Below, in pieces: positions 15,287 through 25,200 of a DNA stretch of 39,893 nt (positions are counted from its first letter, which is position 1; the number at the start of each line of letters is the position of its first letter). A program made the position numbers and the translations under genes. The notes under the pieces were generated by a model. It saw nothing but the letters and a program-made list of their open reading frames with translations, did no database searches and was not told the origin of the DNA. The stretch is from Stieleria sedimenti (GTDB taxonomy: Bacteria; Planctomycetota; Planctomycetia; Pirellulales; Pirellulaceae): assembly GCF_025060895.1 (NCBI RefSeq), contig NZ_JANZKV010000073.1:3118-43010 (forward strand). Direction: 5' to 3'.

Positions 15287-18200
15287 ATGCTTGGCCGAGG
15301 GGCGAAAAACGATGATGGGGCCGGTCGCCGGATCCGGCACTGGCTGCGAGGCTTCATCGAGAGATGCTCCGTTGCGGCTCAACGTCCGGTCGAATCCCCG
15401 GGGGGCCCTCAGTGGGGCGGGCCGCGGCTTACCCTGCTGGAGCCGCGAATCGTCCTCAGCGCGACGGCAGAATTGTCGGCCGCCAGCGGGCTGTTGATCT
15501 TCGGCGACTTCGCCGACGACGAAATCCACTTCCAAACCGTCGGCAGCGGCGACTCCATTCAACTCACCGACGCCTTCGGGACGGTGATTCCGATCGCAGG
15601 GCATCACGGCGGTGCGACCGGCAGCGAAACCGATCCGTTGGCGGTTTCTCAGATCAGCAACGGTCAGGTGACGATCGATTTGGGCGGCGGTGACGATCTG
15701 TTACAAATCGAGTTGCCCGACGGAATCAACTTGGATGTCATCGATGCCGCAGGCGCCGACCGAACCGTGCTCGGGTTCCAGCCCGTCGCGTCTCCTGCGC
15801 CGCCAACGGAGATCAACATCGTCGGCGAGACGATTGAGTTGACGCCGAGTGGAACGTCGATTCAATTCGCCGACCGGATCGTTTCTTTGACCGGAGGCGT
15901 CATCCTCGGGGCGGCTTTGCCCACCGGTTTGACGCAGATCGACCTGGGCGCCGGGGTGTTCGAAGTTGAAGGAACAGTGACGCTTGACGGGAGCGTTCGT
16001 GTGATCGGCGATTCCGGTGAGGTGCTGTGGCAAGATGCGACCGTCAGTGCGTCGTCGGGTGACTTGAGTCTGTTCTTTGAGTTTGATCCTGATGCAAATT
16101 CGTTGATCCGTGTCGGGCAGGTCGATGCGTCCGCCGGCGAATGGATCGAAGACGTTCGCGTCGTCAGCGCCACGGAGACCACCTTCGCCGGTGACGTCAC
16201 GATCCAAAACACCTTGTCAATCGATTCACGCGATCAAGTCGACTTGCAGGGTGATGTGACCGCGGGGAACCTGGGGATTCGTTCCGGCGAGATCGTGGCT
16301 GCGGGGAACATCGCGACCGATTCCGGGGCGCTCGTTCTGATTGCCGGTGACCGCTTAGCGATCGACGGTCGAGTGGATGGGTCGGCGGCCGGCACCGCTG
16401 GCAATGTCACCCTGAGTGCGCCGAATGTGTTCTTGACCGATGCGTCGATCACCACCGACGGGGCCAATGTGCTGGTCAGCGGTAACTCGCGGATCGCCGG
16501 TCAGGTTGTGCTCAATACCGCGCTGGGGCTAACCGTCAGCGGCGGCGACGTGGTCTGGATTGGTCCGATCACGTCGGATGACTCGATGCCAGCAGGGACA
16601 CGAGCGGCGGGAGAACTGACCATCGATGCGATCGGGGCTTCGGCCGGCGGCCGCGTCGAGATCCGGGGGAACATCGGCGGGACGTCGGTCGGCGGCCCGG
16701 ATAATCTGGCGCGTTTCGCGGTCGCCGCGGGGGATCTGGCCGTTCGTGACGTCTCCGTTGACGGCGGCGACGTGGTTCTGGCCGGCGATCAGATTCGCCT
16801 GGCCGGTGCGACGATCCGATCGAGTGACAGCTCGTCAAACGCCGGCGGCAACATCCAGCTGTCCGGCGACGTGGTGTTCGAACGAACGATGACCGAATTC
16901 AACGCGGCTCAGCAGTTGACGCTCGATGGCAACCACCGCACGCTCGGTCCCAACGACAGTGTGATGGTTTTGTCAGGCAATTCCGTCATGATCCGGGGCG
17001 AATTCCAAGGCGGTGATCAGCTCTCCATCGACGCCTCCGGTTCCATCGTCGTGGACGCTGATTTAATCGATTGGAATGGAATCCGAATGTCCGCCGACGG
17101 AGCAATTCAAGTCGCCGGTGCCGCGTCGAGCTCGCGGCAAATCTCGGCAACAGGTTCGGTGCTCTTTCTGAACGCTGTAACGTTCGCAGCGGACACTGAA
17201 CTGCAAGCGATGCACGTTCGCTTTGATGATGCGGTATCGGTCCAAGCAAGTCGCATCGTCGAACTCAGTGCGGTGATGATTGATTCCCAGGGCCAGACGG
17301 CAATCGAAAAACAAGGTGATGGCGAACTCGTTTTGCTGGCCGAGAACGCCTCCAGCACGGATCTGGTCATTGTTGACGGAATCTTGCGGGTGGACGGAAG
17401 CATCGATGCGGCCGCGGTCGTTGAAATTCGGGACGGCGCCGTGCTCGCCGGCAGCGGCGAGATTCGTGGGACCGTGACAGTCGCCGGTGGTACGCTCGCA
17501 CCCGACGAGTTTTTCAGCGGCTCGCCCACCGGTCAGTTGCGAGTTGGGACCTTGAGTCTGACTGCCGGCGCGACGTTCCAGGTGGATGTGGACGGAGCGA
17601 CCGTCGGCCAATCGTTGGACTCCGTCGCCATCGATGGGCAACCGATTGAAATTGACGGAGCCGCGTTGCAGTTGGACGTCGCCGTCACCTTGCCCGGCGA
17701 TACCGAGTTGGTGATCGTCCAAAACGACTCCGATGGACCGGTGACCGGGCGTTTCGTTTCGAACGTCGACGAAAACGGCCAGCCGCTCGCGACGCCTCGT
17801 GAATTGTTCGACGGAGCCCGTGTGTTGACACGGTTTGGTCCGGGCGCCGCCGCGGTGCCGGCGTTCATCACTTACTTCGGTGGCGATGGGAACGACGTCG
17901 CGATTGTGACCGCGGGAGATCGTCTGCAGCCGGCCGGCAAGGTGACCATCGTTTCACGAGCCGGCGTTGATCTAGAGATCCGCAGCGGCGATTCACTGGC
18001 CGACGCCCAAACGGCTGATCCGACCGTACGGCCGATCGCCGGTTTAAACGGACGCATGCTTGTTTTGGACGCGACCGCCGAGCAGGCGGCGTTGTTGATC
18101 GACATCGACGGTTTCGTGGACGTCGGCGCCAATCCATTGCACTTCGATGTGGACATCGTTTTTGACACCGCGCAAGTTCCCGGCGACGCGTCGGTAACGA

Positions 18201-21200
18201 TTTTTGACAGCGATCGCAGCACACTCGATTCCCCCGAACAATTTGACTTCATTTATCACAACGCTGATGAACTCGGCTTGACCGTCCAGCATGATCCGTC
18301 GCGTGCGCCTGCTTACGAGATCACCATGGTGGGCGTTCGTCTGGTTGATCTGCAGTTGCCGTCGGCGGTGCTGTCCGGACAGCTCACTCCGGCGGCGGAT
18401 CAATTGGACGTGATCGCCGACGCTGACTCCACCATGACGCAATGGAAACTGTTCAGCGGTGGTCTAAGCGGCGAGTTGCGTTTCGAAAATCCGACCGACA
18501 GCCTATCGATCGATGGACGCGACGGAAACGATCGGTTGTCGTTCGCCGGTTTCGGTCAGGACTTTGACGCGGTGCCGACGGTGGTCGGCGGTCAGGGGGT
18601 GGACGAAGTCAATTGGAATGCAGACATCGACGTCGGAATGCTCCATGTGGCCAGCACATTCTTGCTGGATGCCGAGTCGGTGACGATCGATGGTGATCTG
18701 ACGTTGATCGGCGGTGATATTCGAATCCATGCCGGCGACGAGCTTGTCGTGCGTTCGACCGTCGATGCCAACACCGGTCAAATCATCATTGACTCCACCG
18801 CGTCCCTGAGTGATCTGTCGCTCGGGACACTCCGCAGCAACGCCGCCGGTGTCGCGGTGTCGCTGCATGGCGGCGATTTCCTGTTGGGAAACATTTTCAC
18901 GTCGACCGGCACCTTGGTCCTGGGCAGCGACGATGGGTTCGGCACCATCGGTTCGGTCGGGCAAGTGACCGGTTCGCAGATCGATGCGATTCAGGTCACG
19001 AGTTCGTCGACCGGGCAGCTGGACCTGGGATCGACGAACAACACCATCGACAACGTTCATGTTGCCGCCGAACAGGGCGTGTTGGTGCGGGATTCAGCCG
19101 ACGATCTGCGGTTATTTGTCTCCGCCACGGCCACGATCGATGTTCAGGTTGCCGGCGATCTGGTGTTGGAATCGGCCGTCACGACGAATGGATCGATCAA
19201 GCTGATCGCCGCCGGAAATATCGTCGCCGAGGCGGGGCAGCCGGACGTCAACGTGGGCGGTGATGTGGTGGAGATGACGGCAGGTGGCATCTTCCCGGGA
19301 CAATCCAATGTGCCCGGAACGATGGCCTCCATCGGCTCGGCTTCGGTTCCCATCCAGGTCTCGGCACTGCAATCGTTTTCAGCCAGCACCTCGGCGACCG
19401 GTGGATCGATCTTTGTCAATGGTTCTGGAGTCTCCGGGGTGATCGCGTCCACCGGCATGTTGCCGATCGGCTTGGTCGACGCAGGCAACGGGCGGATTGA
19501 GATCGATGCGGTCGTGATCGATGATGCGGATTTGGATTCAACGGTTGATCTGATCGGACGCGAGATCCGTCTGGGCGCCCGCTCCGGCATCGGAGCCGGT
19601 GGCACGATCACGGTGACTGGCGTCGCTGATGTCCAAGCGGTCACGGACCTGGGAGCGATTCGGATGGACGTTCTGGCGGATCGCACCGTCAAACTGTCTC
19701 GTGTCCGGACCGGCGGTGGCAACGGCGAGGAAATCCTGATCCGCCACAGCGGCGACGATCGCTTGTCGATCCTCGACGTTGGCAATGCGAATGGCGATGT
19801 CACACTCTTGACGGAAACCGCGTCGATGGACGTCTTGTCAGAAGCGTCGCCGACCGCGTTGTCAGCCGGAGGCATCGGCACGATCGTGCTGCAGAACCTC
19901 GGCGGCCAGTCGGACATCACGGTCCGGGGTGGCATCGTCAGCGATTCGGGCGACGTCACAATCGCGGCACGACGAAACTTGGTGGTCACCCCGTCCGGGC
20001 ATTTGACATCCCTGGACGGAAGCGTTTTTCTGTCCGGCGGCAATGCCCCCGATTTGCCCGCCAGCACGGTTGCGTTGCAAGACGGCTCGGTGATCGATGC
20101 CGGGGCCGGCACGGTCGTGATCCAAACGCCCGGCAACGTCTTCGTCTCGTCGATCCGCTCGACACATCGCGGACAAGCGATTTCGATCGAGTCGCAATTC
20201 GGATCGTTGATCGATGCCGGTGACCAGGCTGTGGATCTGGTCGCCGAATCCGGTTTGGTCCGCCTCGATGTTGCCGGTGGAGTCGGTGACGGGGATGCGA
20301 TCGAGACGGAAATTGCGGCGTTGGCTGCGTCCGTGCGACAAACCGGGACGCTCCAAATCAGCGAGGGCTCGGCGATCGAATTGGTGGACGTGCTGACCGC
20401 TGATGGGAAAATCGAAATCGTCGCCGTCGGGAACATCGTGGCCGAGCGAGTCCGGTCGCAAAATGCCAGCGGCCAAGACGCAGACCAGCACCGCGATGTA
20501 CGGTTGGTTGCCACCGCGGCCGACAGCGACATCCTGGTCCGATCGATCGTGACCGATTTCGCCGAGTCGACCGGGCAGGTGACCGATGTCGAATTGGTTG
20601 CCGGCGACGACGTGTTGTCCTTTGGCGCGGACTCGCTGTTGATCGCGGACGATCTGCGGGTCGCAAGCGGCAACGCGACCGATGATGCGGCCGTGGCGAT
20701 TCGGTTGCTGACCAACGTCAATGATTTGGAATTGAGCGTCCTGGGAACGGCGAGGGGGGACGTGCAAATCGATGAGGCCGATTCGATCCGATTGGCCTCG
20801 TCGGACCGGCAAGACGACGGCGAATCGGTTTCAACGGTCAACGGCGAAATCCGAGTCCGTGCGGCGGAGTCGATCGTCGTGTTCGATTCGTTTCGGGTAG
20901 ACGACCTGAACTCACGGCGCGGCGATGTCGAACTGATTGCCGGCGGTGCCAACGGCCGCATTCGATTGCAGGCCGGTCAGTTGATTCAGTTGGACGATTC
21001 GGTTCAGATCCGAGCTCGACAAAGTGTCGAAGGGGCGGTGACGATCGACGCCCCGCAGATTGTCTTGGGGAAAGACTTTCAGATCGAAACCGGTGACGGC
21101 GTGGGGGTCGCGCGTCGGTTTGCCACGCGGCCTGACGACGGGCAAAGCGATACCGCGTTTTATGATGCCACCACGATCGCGACGAATCGACTGGAGCAGG

Positions 21201-22279
21201 CGGCCGTCAACGATGCGACCGGAATCTTGACCGTCGACATCGGCAACCCCGGCGAACGCGGATTGACGATCAATATCGATTGGGGCGCCGCGACGCAACG
21301 GTTTCAACAGATCGATTCATTGAGCGGTGATGCGGCACCGTTGCAAGTCGAGCACTTGTACTTGGAACCTGACATTTTGGATGCCCGATTCAACGGCCGA
21401 ACCTCCGCGACCGATCCGTTGGAAGTGCGCTTTTCGGTGCGACATCACGAGTCGATCGTGGTGACGGGGACGACGATTCAGCAGGCAGACAGTGTGGTTC
21501 ATGTCGTTGAGGGAGAGCTGATCTCGTCGACCGATAATCCGCTGACCGAAGATGCTCCGTCCGTACCGATCTTGGAGAACGGCGCTGCCCGCTTCATCAT
21601 TCCATCGTTGTCGATTCCGGTGGCGTTTTTTCCGGTCCGGGATGTGATTCCGGTCATCGAACAAGCTCCCGTTTTTGTCAGCAATGAAACTTCCGTCGTC
21701 GTTTTGGGTGGTGCGATGGAGACGACCGAAGTGGTCGCGTCAACGACGACCACCCGAGAAGAGTTCTTTCAGATCCGCGTGCTTTCGCCTGACCCCGAAG
21801 GCGACGACTTGGTGCCGCCGACACGCTTGCCGGATGACATCATCAGCGGTGATCAACTGAAGAAGCTGTTTCAATCCTTGCCCGATGGACGCTACCAGAT
21901 TCAATATGTCCTTGGAGACGGTAACGTGCGTTCGATTCTGAGCGTGGACTTGCGTAACGGAAAACCGGTTTTGCCGGGTGACTCGCCCGATGGAGGCGCC
22001 TTGCGGTTGGTTCCCGTCGATCCGGATGCGCAATTGGACATTCAAGATGCGAATGATCCGGACGCTGATGACTCCGACGCTGCCGATCAAATCGACGCGG
22101 TCGAGGGACTCGATCGATCCTCGCATTGGGCTCCGCCGATGCGATTGGACCGCAGCCTTGACGTTCGCGGGCCGGACGCGTGGGAGCCCCCTCGACTCAG
22201 CCGGTTCTCGGTGGCGGGGCGTTTTCGAGCGCGTGTGGATGGGCTCAACGCCGCTGACGGTCGGGAGGAAAGCGAGTGA
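15287..22279 (+). CDS. Giant LEPR-XLL surface protein, beta-helix/adhesin-like
   Basis: A 2330-residue protein. A basic N-terminus leads to LEPRIVLSA at 51-59, the LEPR-XLL motif found at the start of large planctomycete extracellular proteins. Most of the protein is built of short beta-strand repeats rich in Gly, Asp, Val and Thr with recurrent GDV, IDA and G-I/L-V steps, as in filamentous-haemagglutinin-like beta-helices. Around residues 695-800, a stretch with DGILRVDGSI, AVLAGSGEIRGTVTVAGGTL and LTAGATFQVDV matches the autotransporter-associated beta-strand repeat (PATR). The last ~250 residues differ: VAFFPVRDVIPVIEQAP, then a compact IRVLSP...LPDGRYQIQYVLGDG module and an acidic linker. 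I see no dockerin, PEP-CTERM, LPXTG or beta-barrel at the end, so how it is anchored is unknown. Its stop overlaps the start of the WD40 kinase gene. Confidence 0.85.
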   Translation: MLGRGAKNDDGAGRRIRHWLRGFIERCSVAAQRPVESPGGPQWGGPRLTLLEPRIVLSATAELSAASGLLIFGDFADDEIHFQTVGSGDSIQLTDAFGTVIPIAGHHGGATGSETDPLAVSQISNGQVTIDLGGGDDLLQIELPDGINLDVIDAAGADRTVLGFQPVASPAPPTEINIVGETIELTPSGTSIQFADRIVSLTGGVILGAALPTGLTQIDLGAGVFEVEGTVTLDGSVRVIGDSGEVLWQDATVSASSGDLSLFFEFDPDANSLIRVGQVDASAGEWIEDVRVVSATETTFAGDVTIQNTLSIDSRDQVDLQGDVTAGNLGIRSGEIVAAGNIATDSGALVLIAGDRLAIDGRVDGSAAGTAGNVTLSAPNVFLTDASITTDGANVLVSGNSRIAGQVVLNTALGLTVSGGDVVWIGPITSDDSMPAGTRAAGELTIDAIGASAGGRVEIRGNIGGTSVGGPDNLARFAVAAGDLAVRDVSVDGGDVVLAGDQIRLAGATIRSSDSSSNAGGNIQLSGDVVFERTMTEFNAAQQLTLDGNHRTLGPNDSVMVLSGNSVMIRGEFQGGDQLSIDASGSIVVDADLIDWNGIRMSADGAIQVAGAASSSRQISATGSVLFLNAVTFAADTELQAMHVRFDDAVSVQASRIVELSAVMIDSQGQTAIEKQGDGELVLLAENASSTDLVIVDGILRVDGSIDAAAVVEIRDGAVLAGSGEIRGTVTVAGGTLAPDEFFSGSPTGQLRVGTLSLTAGATFQVDVDGATVGQSLDSVAIDGQPIEIDGAALQLDVAVTLPGDTELVIVQNDSDGPVTGRFVSNVDENGQPLATPRELFDGARVLTRFGPGAAAVPAFITYFGGDGNDVAIVTAGDRLQPAGKVTIVSRAGVDLEIRSGDSLADAQTADPTVRPIAGLNGRMLVLDATAEQAALLIDIDGFVDVGANPLHFDVDIVFDTAQVPGDASVTIFDSDRSTLDSPEQFDFIYHNADELGLTVQHDPSRAPAYEITMVGVRLVDLQLPSAVLSGQLTPAADQLDVIADADSTMTQWKLFSGGLSGELRFENPTDSLSIDGRDGNDRLSFAGFGQDFDAVPTVVGGQGVDEVNWNADIDVGMLHVASTFLLDAESVTIDGDLTLIGGDIRIHAGDELVVRSTVDANTGQIIIDSTASLSDLSLGTLRSNAAGVAVSLHGGDFLLGNIFTSTGTLVLGSDDGFGTIGSVGQVTGSQIDAIQVTSSSTGQLDLGSTNNTIDNVHVAAEQGVLVRDSADDLRLFVSATATIDVQVAGDLVLESAVTTNGSIKLIAAGNIVAEAGQPDVNVGGDVVEMTAGGIFPGQSNVPGTMASIGSASVPIQVSALQSFSASTSATGGSIFVNGSGVSGVIASTGMLPIGLVDAGNGRIEIDAVVIDDADLDSTVDLIGREIRLGARSGIGAGGTITVTGVADVQAVTDLGAIRMDVLADRTVKLSRVRTGGGNGEEILIRHSGDDRLSILDVGNANGDVTLLTETASMDVLSEASPTALSAGGIGTIVLQNLGGQSDITVRGGIVSDSGDVTIAARRNLVVTPSGHLTSLDGSVFLSGGNAPDLPASTVALQDGSVIDAGAGTVVIQTPGNVFVSSIRSTHRGQAISIESQFGSLIDAGDQAVDLVAESGLVRLDVAGGVGDGDAIETEIAALAASVRQTGTLQISEGSAIELVDVLTADGKIEIVAVGNIVAERVRSQNASGQDADQHRDVRLVATAADSDILVRSIVTDFAESTGQVTDVELVAGDDVLSFGADSLLIADDLRVASGNATDDAAVAIRLLTNVNDLELSVLGTARGDVQIDEADSIRLASSDRQDDGESVSTVNGEIRVRAAESIVVFDSFRVDDLNSRRGDVELIAGGANGRIRLQAGQLIQLDDSVQIRARQSVEGAVTIDAPQIVLGKDFQIETGDGVGVARRFATRPDDGQSDTAFYDATTIATNRLEQAAVNDATGILTVDIGNPGERGLTINIDWGAATQRFQQIDSLSGDAAPLQVEHLYLEPDILDARFNGRTSATDPLEVRFSVRHHESIVVTGTTIQQADSVVHVVEGELISSTDNPLTEDAPSVPILENGAARFIIPSLSIPVAFFPVRDVIPVIEQAPVFVSNETSVVVLGGAMETTEVVASTTTTREEFFQIRVLSPDPEGDDLVPPTRLPDDIISGDQLKKLFQSLPDGRYQIQYVLGDGNVRSILSVDLRNGKPVLPGDSPDGGALRLVPVDPDAQLDIQDANDPDADDSDAADQIDAVEGLDRSSHWAPPMRLDRSLDVRGPDAWEPPRLSRFSVAGRFRARVDGLNAADGREESE

Positions 22280-22281
22280 TG
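22263..22281 (+). promoter_or_regulatory. Ribosome binding site and TGATG stop-start overlap
   Basis: GGGAGGA at 22263-22269 lies inside the end of the surface-protein gene. The TGA at 22277-22279 shares its A with the ATG at 22279; a GTG at 22276 is also in frame. The spacing (six bases to GTG, nine to ATG) allows either start. The arrangement favours translational coupling of the two genes. Confidence 0.75.
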
Positions 22282-25200
22282 AATGACGATGACCGCGACG
22301 ACAAGCGAGAAGATTCGTTGAACGATCTCGACCAGGGTGGGGCGTCTTCCGACGAGACCAAGGGAGACGCGATCGAAGAAACGCTGCAGTTTGACGGACC
22401 GTCGGATCAGACCACAACCGATCTCACGCCGACCAAGACGGAGGCCACACGTGTTTTCGCCGGCAGTTCGGCGGCAAATCAGACCGCCAAGGATCTCAAT
22501 GAAGAGACGGTGGAGGTCGAACCGACATCGGTGATGCACAGCCGCGATATTTCCCAGACGATCAATCCGCGTGAACTGAGTAAGGAAGATGCGGCGTTCT
22601 GGGGATCCGCCGCGATCGGTGCCAGCAAGCAGAACAAGGAGGAACTGTCGAAACTTCGCCCCGCGGTTGAACGGACCATCACCGAATCGAAACTGCACAT
22701 TCGCGAGCGTGATCTGGCGATTCCGACGCGCGACCCCGAGTCGCCGTCGGACTATCGTTTGATTCGATTGCTCGGTCGCGGCGGCATGGGCAATGTCTAC
22801 GTCGCTCGTCAAGCATCGCTAGATCGCATGATTGCGGTCAAAGTGATCAAGCCGCTGCCCAAGGCCAAGCGTCAGTCGCTCCACCAGTCAGGACGCTTAA
22901 AGGACGTCGAACACGAGCGGCGTCAGCAATTCTTGTCCGAGGCTGTCGTCACTGGTGATCTGGATCACCCCAACATCGTTCCGATTCACGACATCGCCGT
23001 GGCGGCCGACAACACGCTGTTCTACGCCATGAAACGTGTCGTCGGTCAGCCTTGGCTGAAGACGATCAACGAAAAATCACGCGATGAAAACCTGGAGATC
23101 TTGCTGAAGGTCTGTGACGCGATCGCGTTCGCGCACACACGTGGTGTGATCCACCGCGACATCAAACCCGAAAACATCATGCTCGGGGATTTTGGCGAGG
23201 TGTTGGTGATGGACTGGGGGCTGGCGATCGCCAAACCCGAATTCGAAAAACGCGATTCGATCACTTTCACCGCCGGCCTGGGCGGCACACCAGCCTTCAT
23301 GGCCCCGGAGATGGCGCTCGGCCCAGTCGAAGCGATCGGTCCACACAGCGACATTTATCTACTCGGTGCGACGCTGTTTTACATCATCACGGGCGTTCCA
23401 CCGCATCGGGCCGACAACGTCAGCCAGTGCATCCGCAAGGTCGCCCAGAACGAGATTCAAGACACCTCGGCGCAGCAGCGCGGCGAATTGTTGGAAATCG
23501 CCTTGCGGGCGATGGCGACCGACCCCAAGGAACGCTTCGAAAGTGTGCAAGCGTTCCAACAAGCGATCCGGTCCTACCGATCCCATTCCGAAAGCATCGC
23601 GATCTCGACGGCCGCCCAGCAGGAATATCAACGCGCCCAGGAAACGTTGCGCTACGAGTCCTTTTCACGCGCCGGTCACGGTTTTGAACAGGCCCTCGCG
23701 CTGTGGGATGGCAATCAATCCGCCGCGGAAGGATTGGATCGATGCCGGATCGATCACGCAGCGGCCGCCTACGAAAACGGCGACTTCGATCTGGGATTGT
23801 CATTGCTCAATCCCAGCGATTCGAAACACCTGCCGCTGATCGAAAAACTGAACGCGGGGCTGCACCAACGCGAACACCGTTTGGTTCGGTTGCGACTGCT
23901 TCGCCGTCTGGTCACCGCCAGTTTGCTGTTCATTCTGGTCGGCGGAAGCATCGCGCTGTACGTGATTAACGACAAACGAAAGGAAGCCGATGAGCAGCGT
24001 CAGATCGCCGACACCCAGCGGCAAGCGGCGGAGGAACAGACCCGGATTGCGAACGAGCAGCGGGATCGGGCCGAGACGTCGGAAAAGTTGGCGGCCAATC
24101 GACTGATCGAGGTTCAGCGGGAAAAGGAAAACGTTGAACTTCAGAAGGGCATCGCCGAGGAAAATGAGCGGGATGCAAAAGATGCCCGTCGCTTGGCCGA
24201 ACGCAACGAACAGAAAGCGAAAGAACAGGAGCGGATCGCCAAGCAAAATGCCGATGATGCACTCCAACAGAAGCTGAAGGCAGAAAAGAGTGAAAAAGCA
24301 GCGCTCGCCGCACTCCAGCGGGCACGGTATGAGTCGTATCTCTCCCAGATCGGATTGGCCAAAGCCCGCGTCGATGGCAATGAGTTCGACGATGCGCGGT
24401 TGATTCTGGCGGCGATTCGCGCCGCCCGCCCCGGGCAGCAGCCGGCCTGGGAATGGCGTTACCTGTGGCACTTGGCCAACCAGTCGCGATCGGCGTTCCG
24501 ATTCGATTCCGGAGTCATCGATCTTGCCACCGTCGCGGACGGTCGGTCTGGCGTCGTGATCTGCAGCGATGGGACGGTGCATCGCTCCTGGTTTGATGAG
24601 CCGGCCGGGCCGTCTTGGACGCGCGATGATCTCGCGGCGACGTGCGTGGACGTCGCCATGGATGGCCGATGGTGTGCGATCGGAACTCAGCGGGGTGCTG
24701 TCTTGATCGTCGATCCGGTGACCGGCCGAACTCTGCACACCTTGGACGGACATGCAGCGACCGTCAATGATCTCCAGTTCTTGGCCGACGGACGGTTGTT
24801 GTCCGCCTCCTCCGATCGCACCGTCGCCCTGTGGGATCCCGTCAACGAGCAACGGATCGCTCGCGGATGGCACATCGCACCGGTTGTCTCATTGGCCTCC
24901 GCTCAAGCCGACGCCGATGAACCGCCGACCATCATCGCTGCGGTCAGCGACGGGAACACGGGACGAGTCGTCGCGTGGCATCTCAAGGCCGATCAGTTCG
25001 CGCGGATCGGAGAGTTTTCCGGCCACCCGTTCCCGGCCATCGCGCTGACACTCTCCCGCGATGGACGGCTGGCCGCATCCGGAGACACCCGCGGCAACGT
25101 CTTTTTGTGGCGTCCCCAGCAATTGCGGCCCACGGATTTTGACGCCGCGCTCGAGCAGGCGATCGGTTCAATCAGCGACAAACCGGAGTCGTTCGAACAG

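Noticed and set aside
19144-20961. 605-codon open frame antisense to the giant surface protein
   Set aside because: Its Ser/Thr/Pro/Arg-rich product without domains is the expected antisense of Asp/Gly/Val-rich beta repeats.
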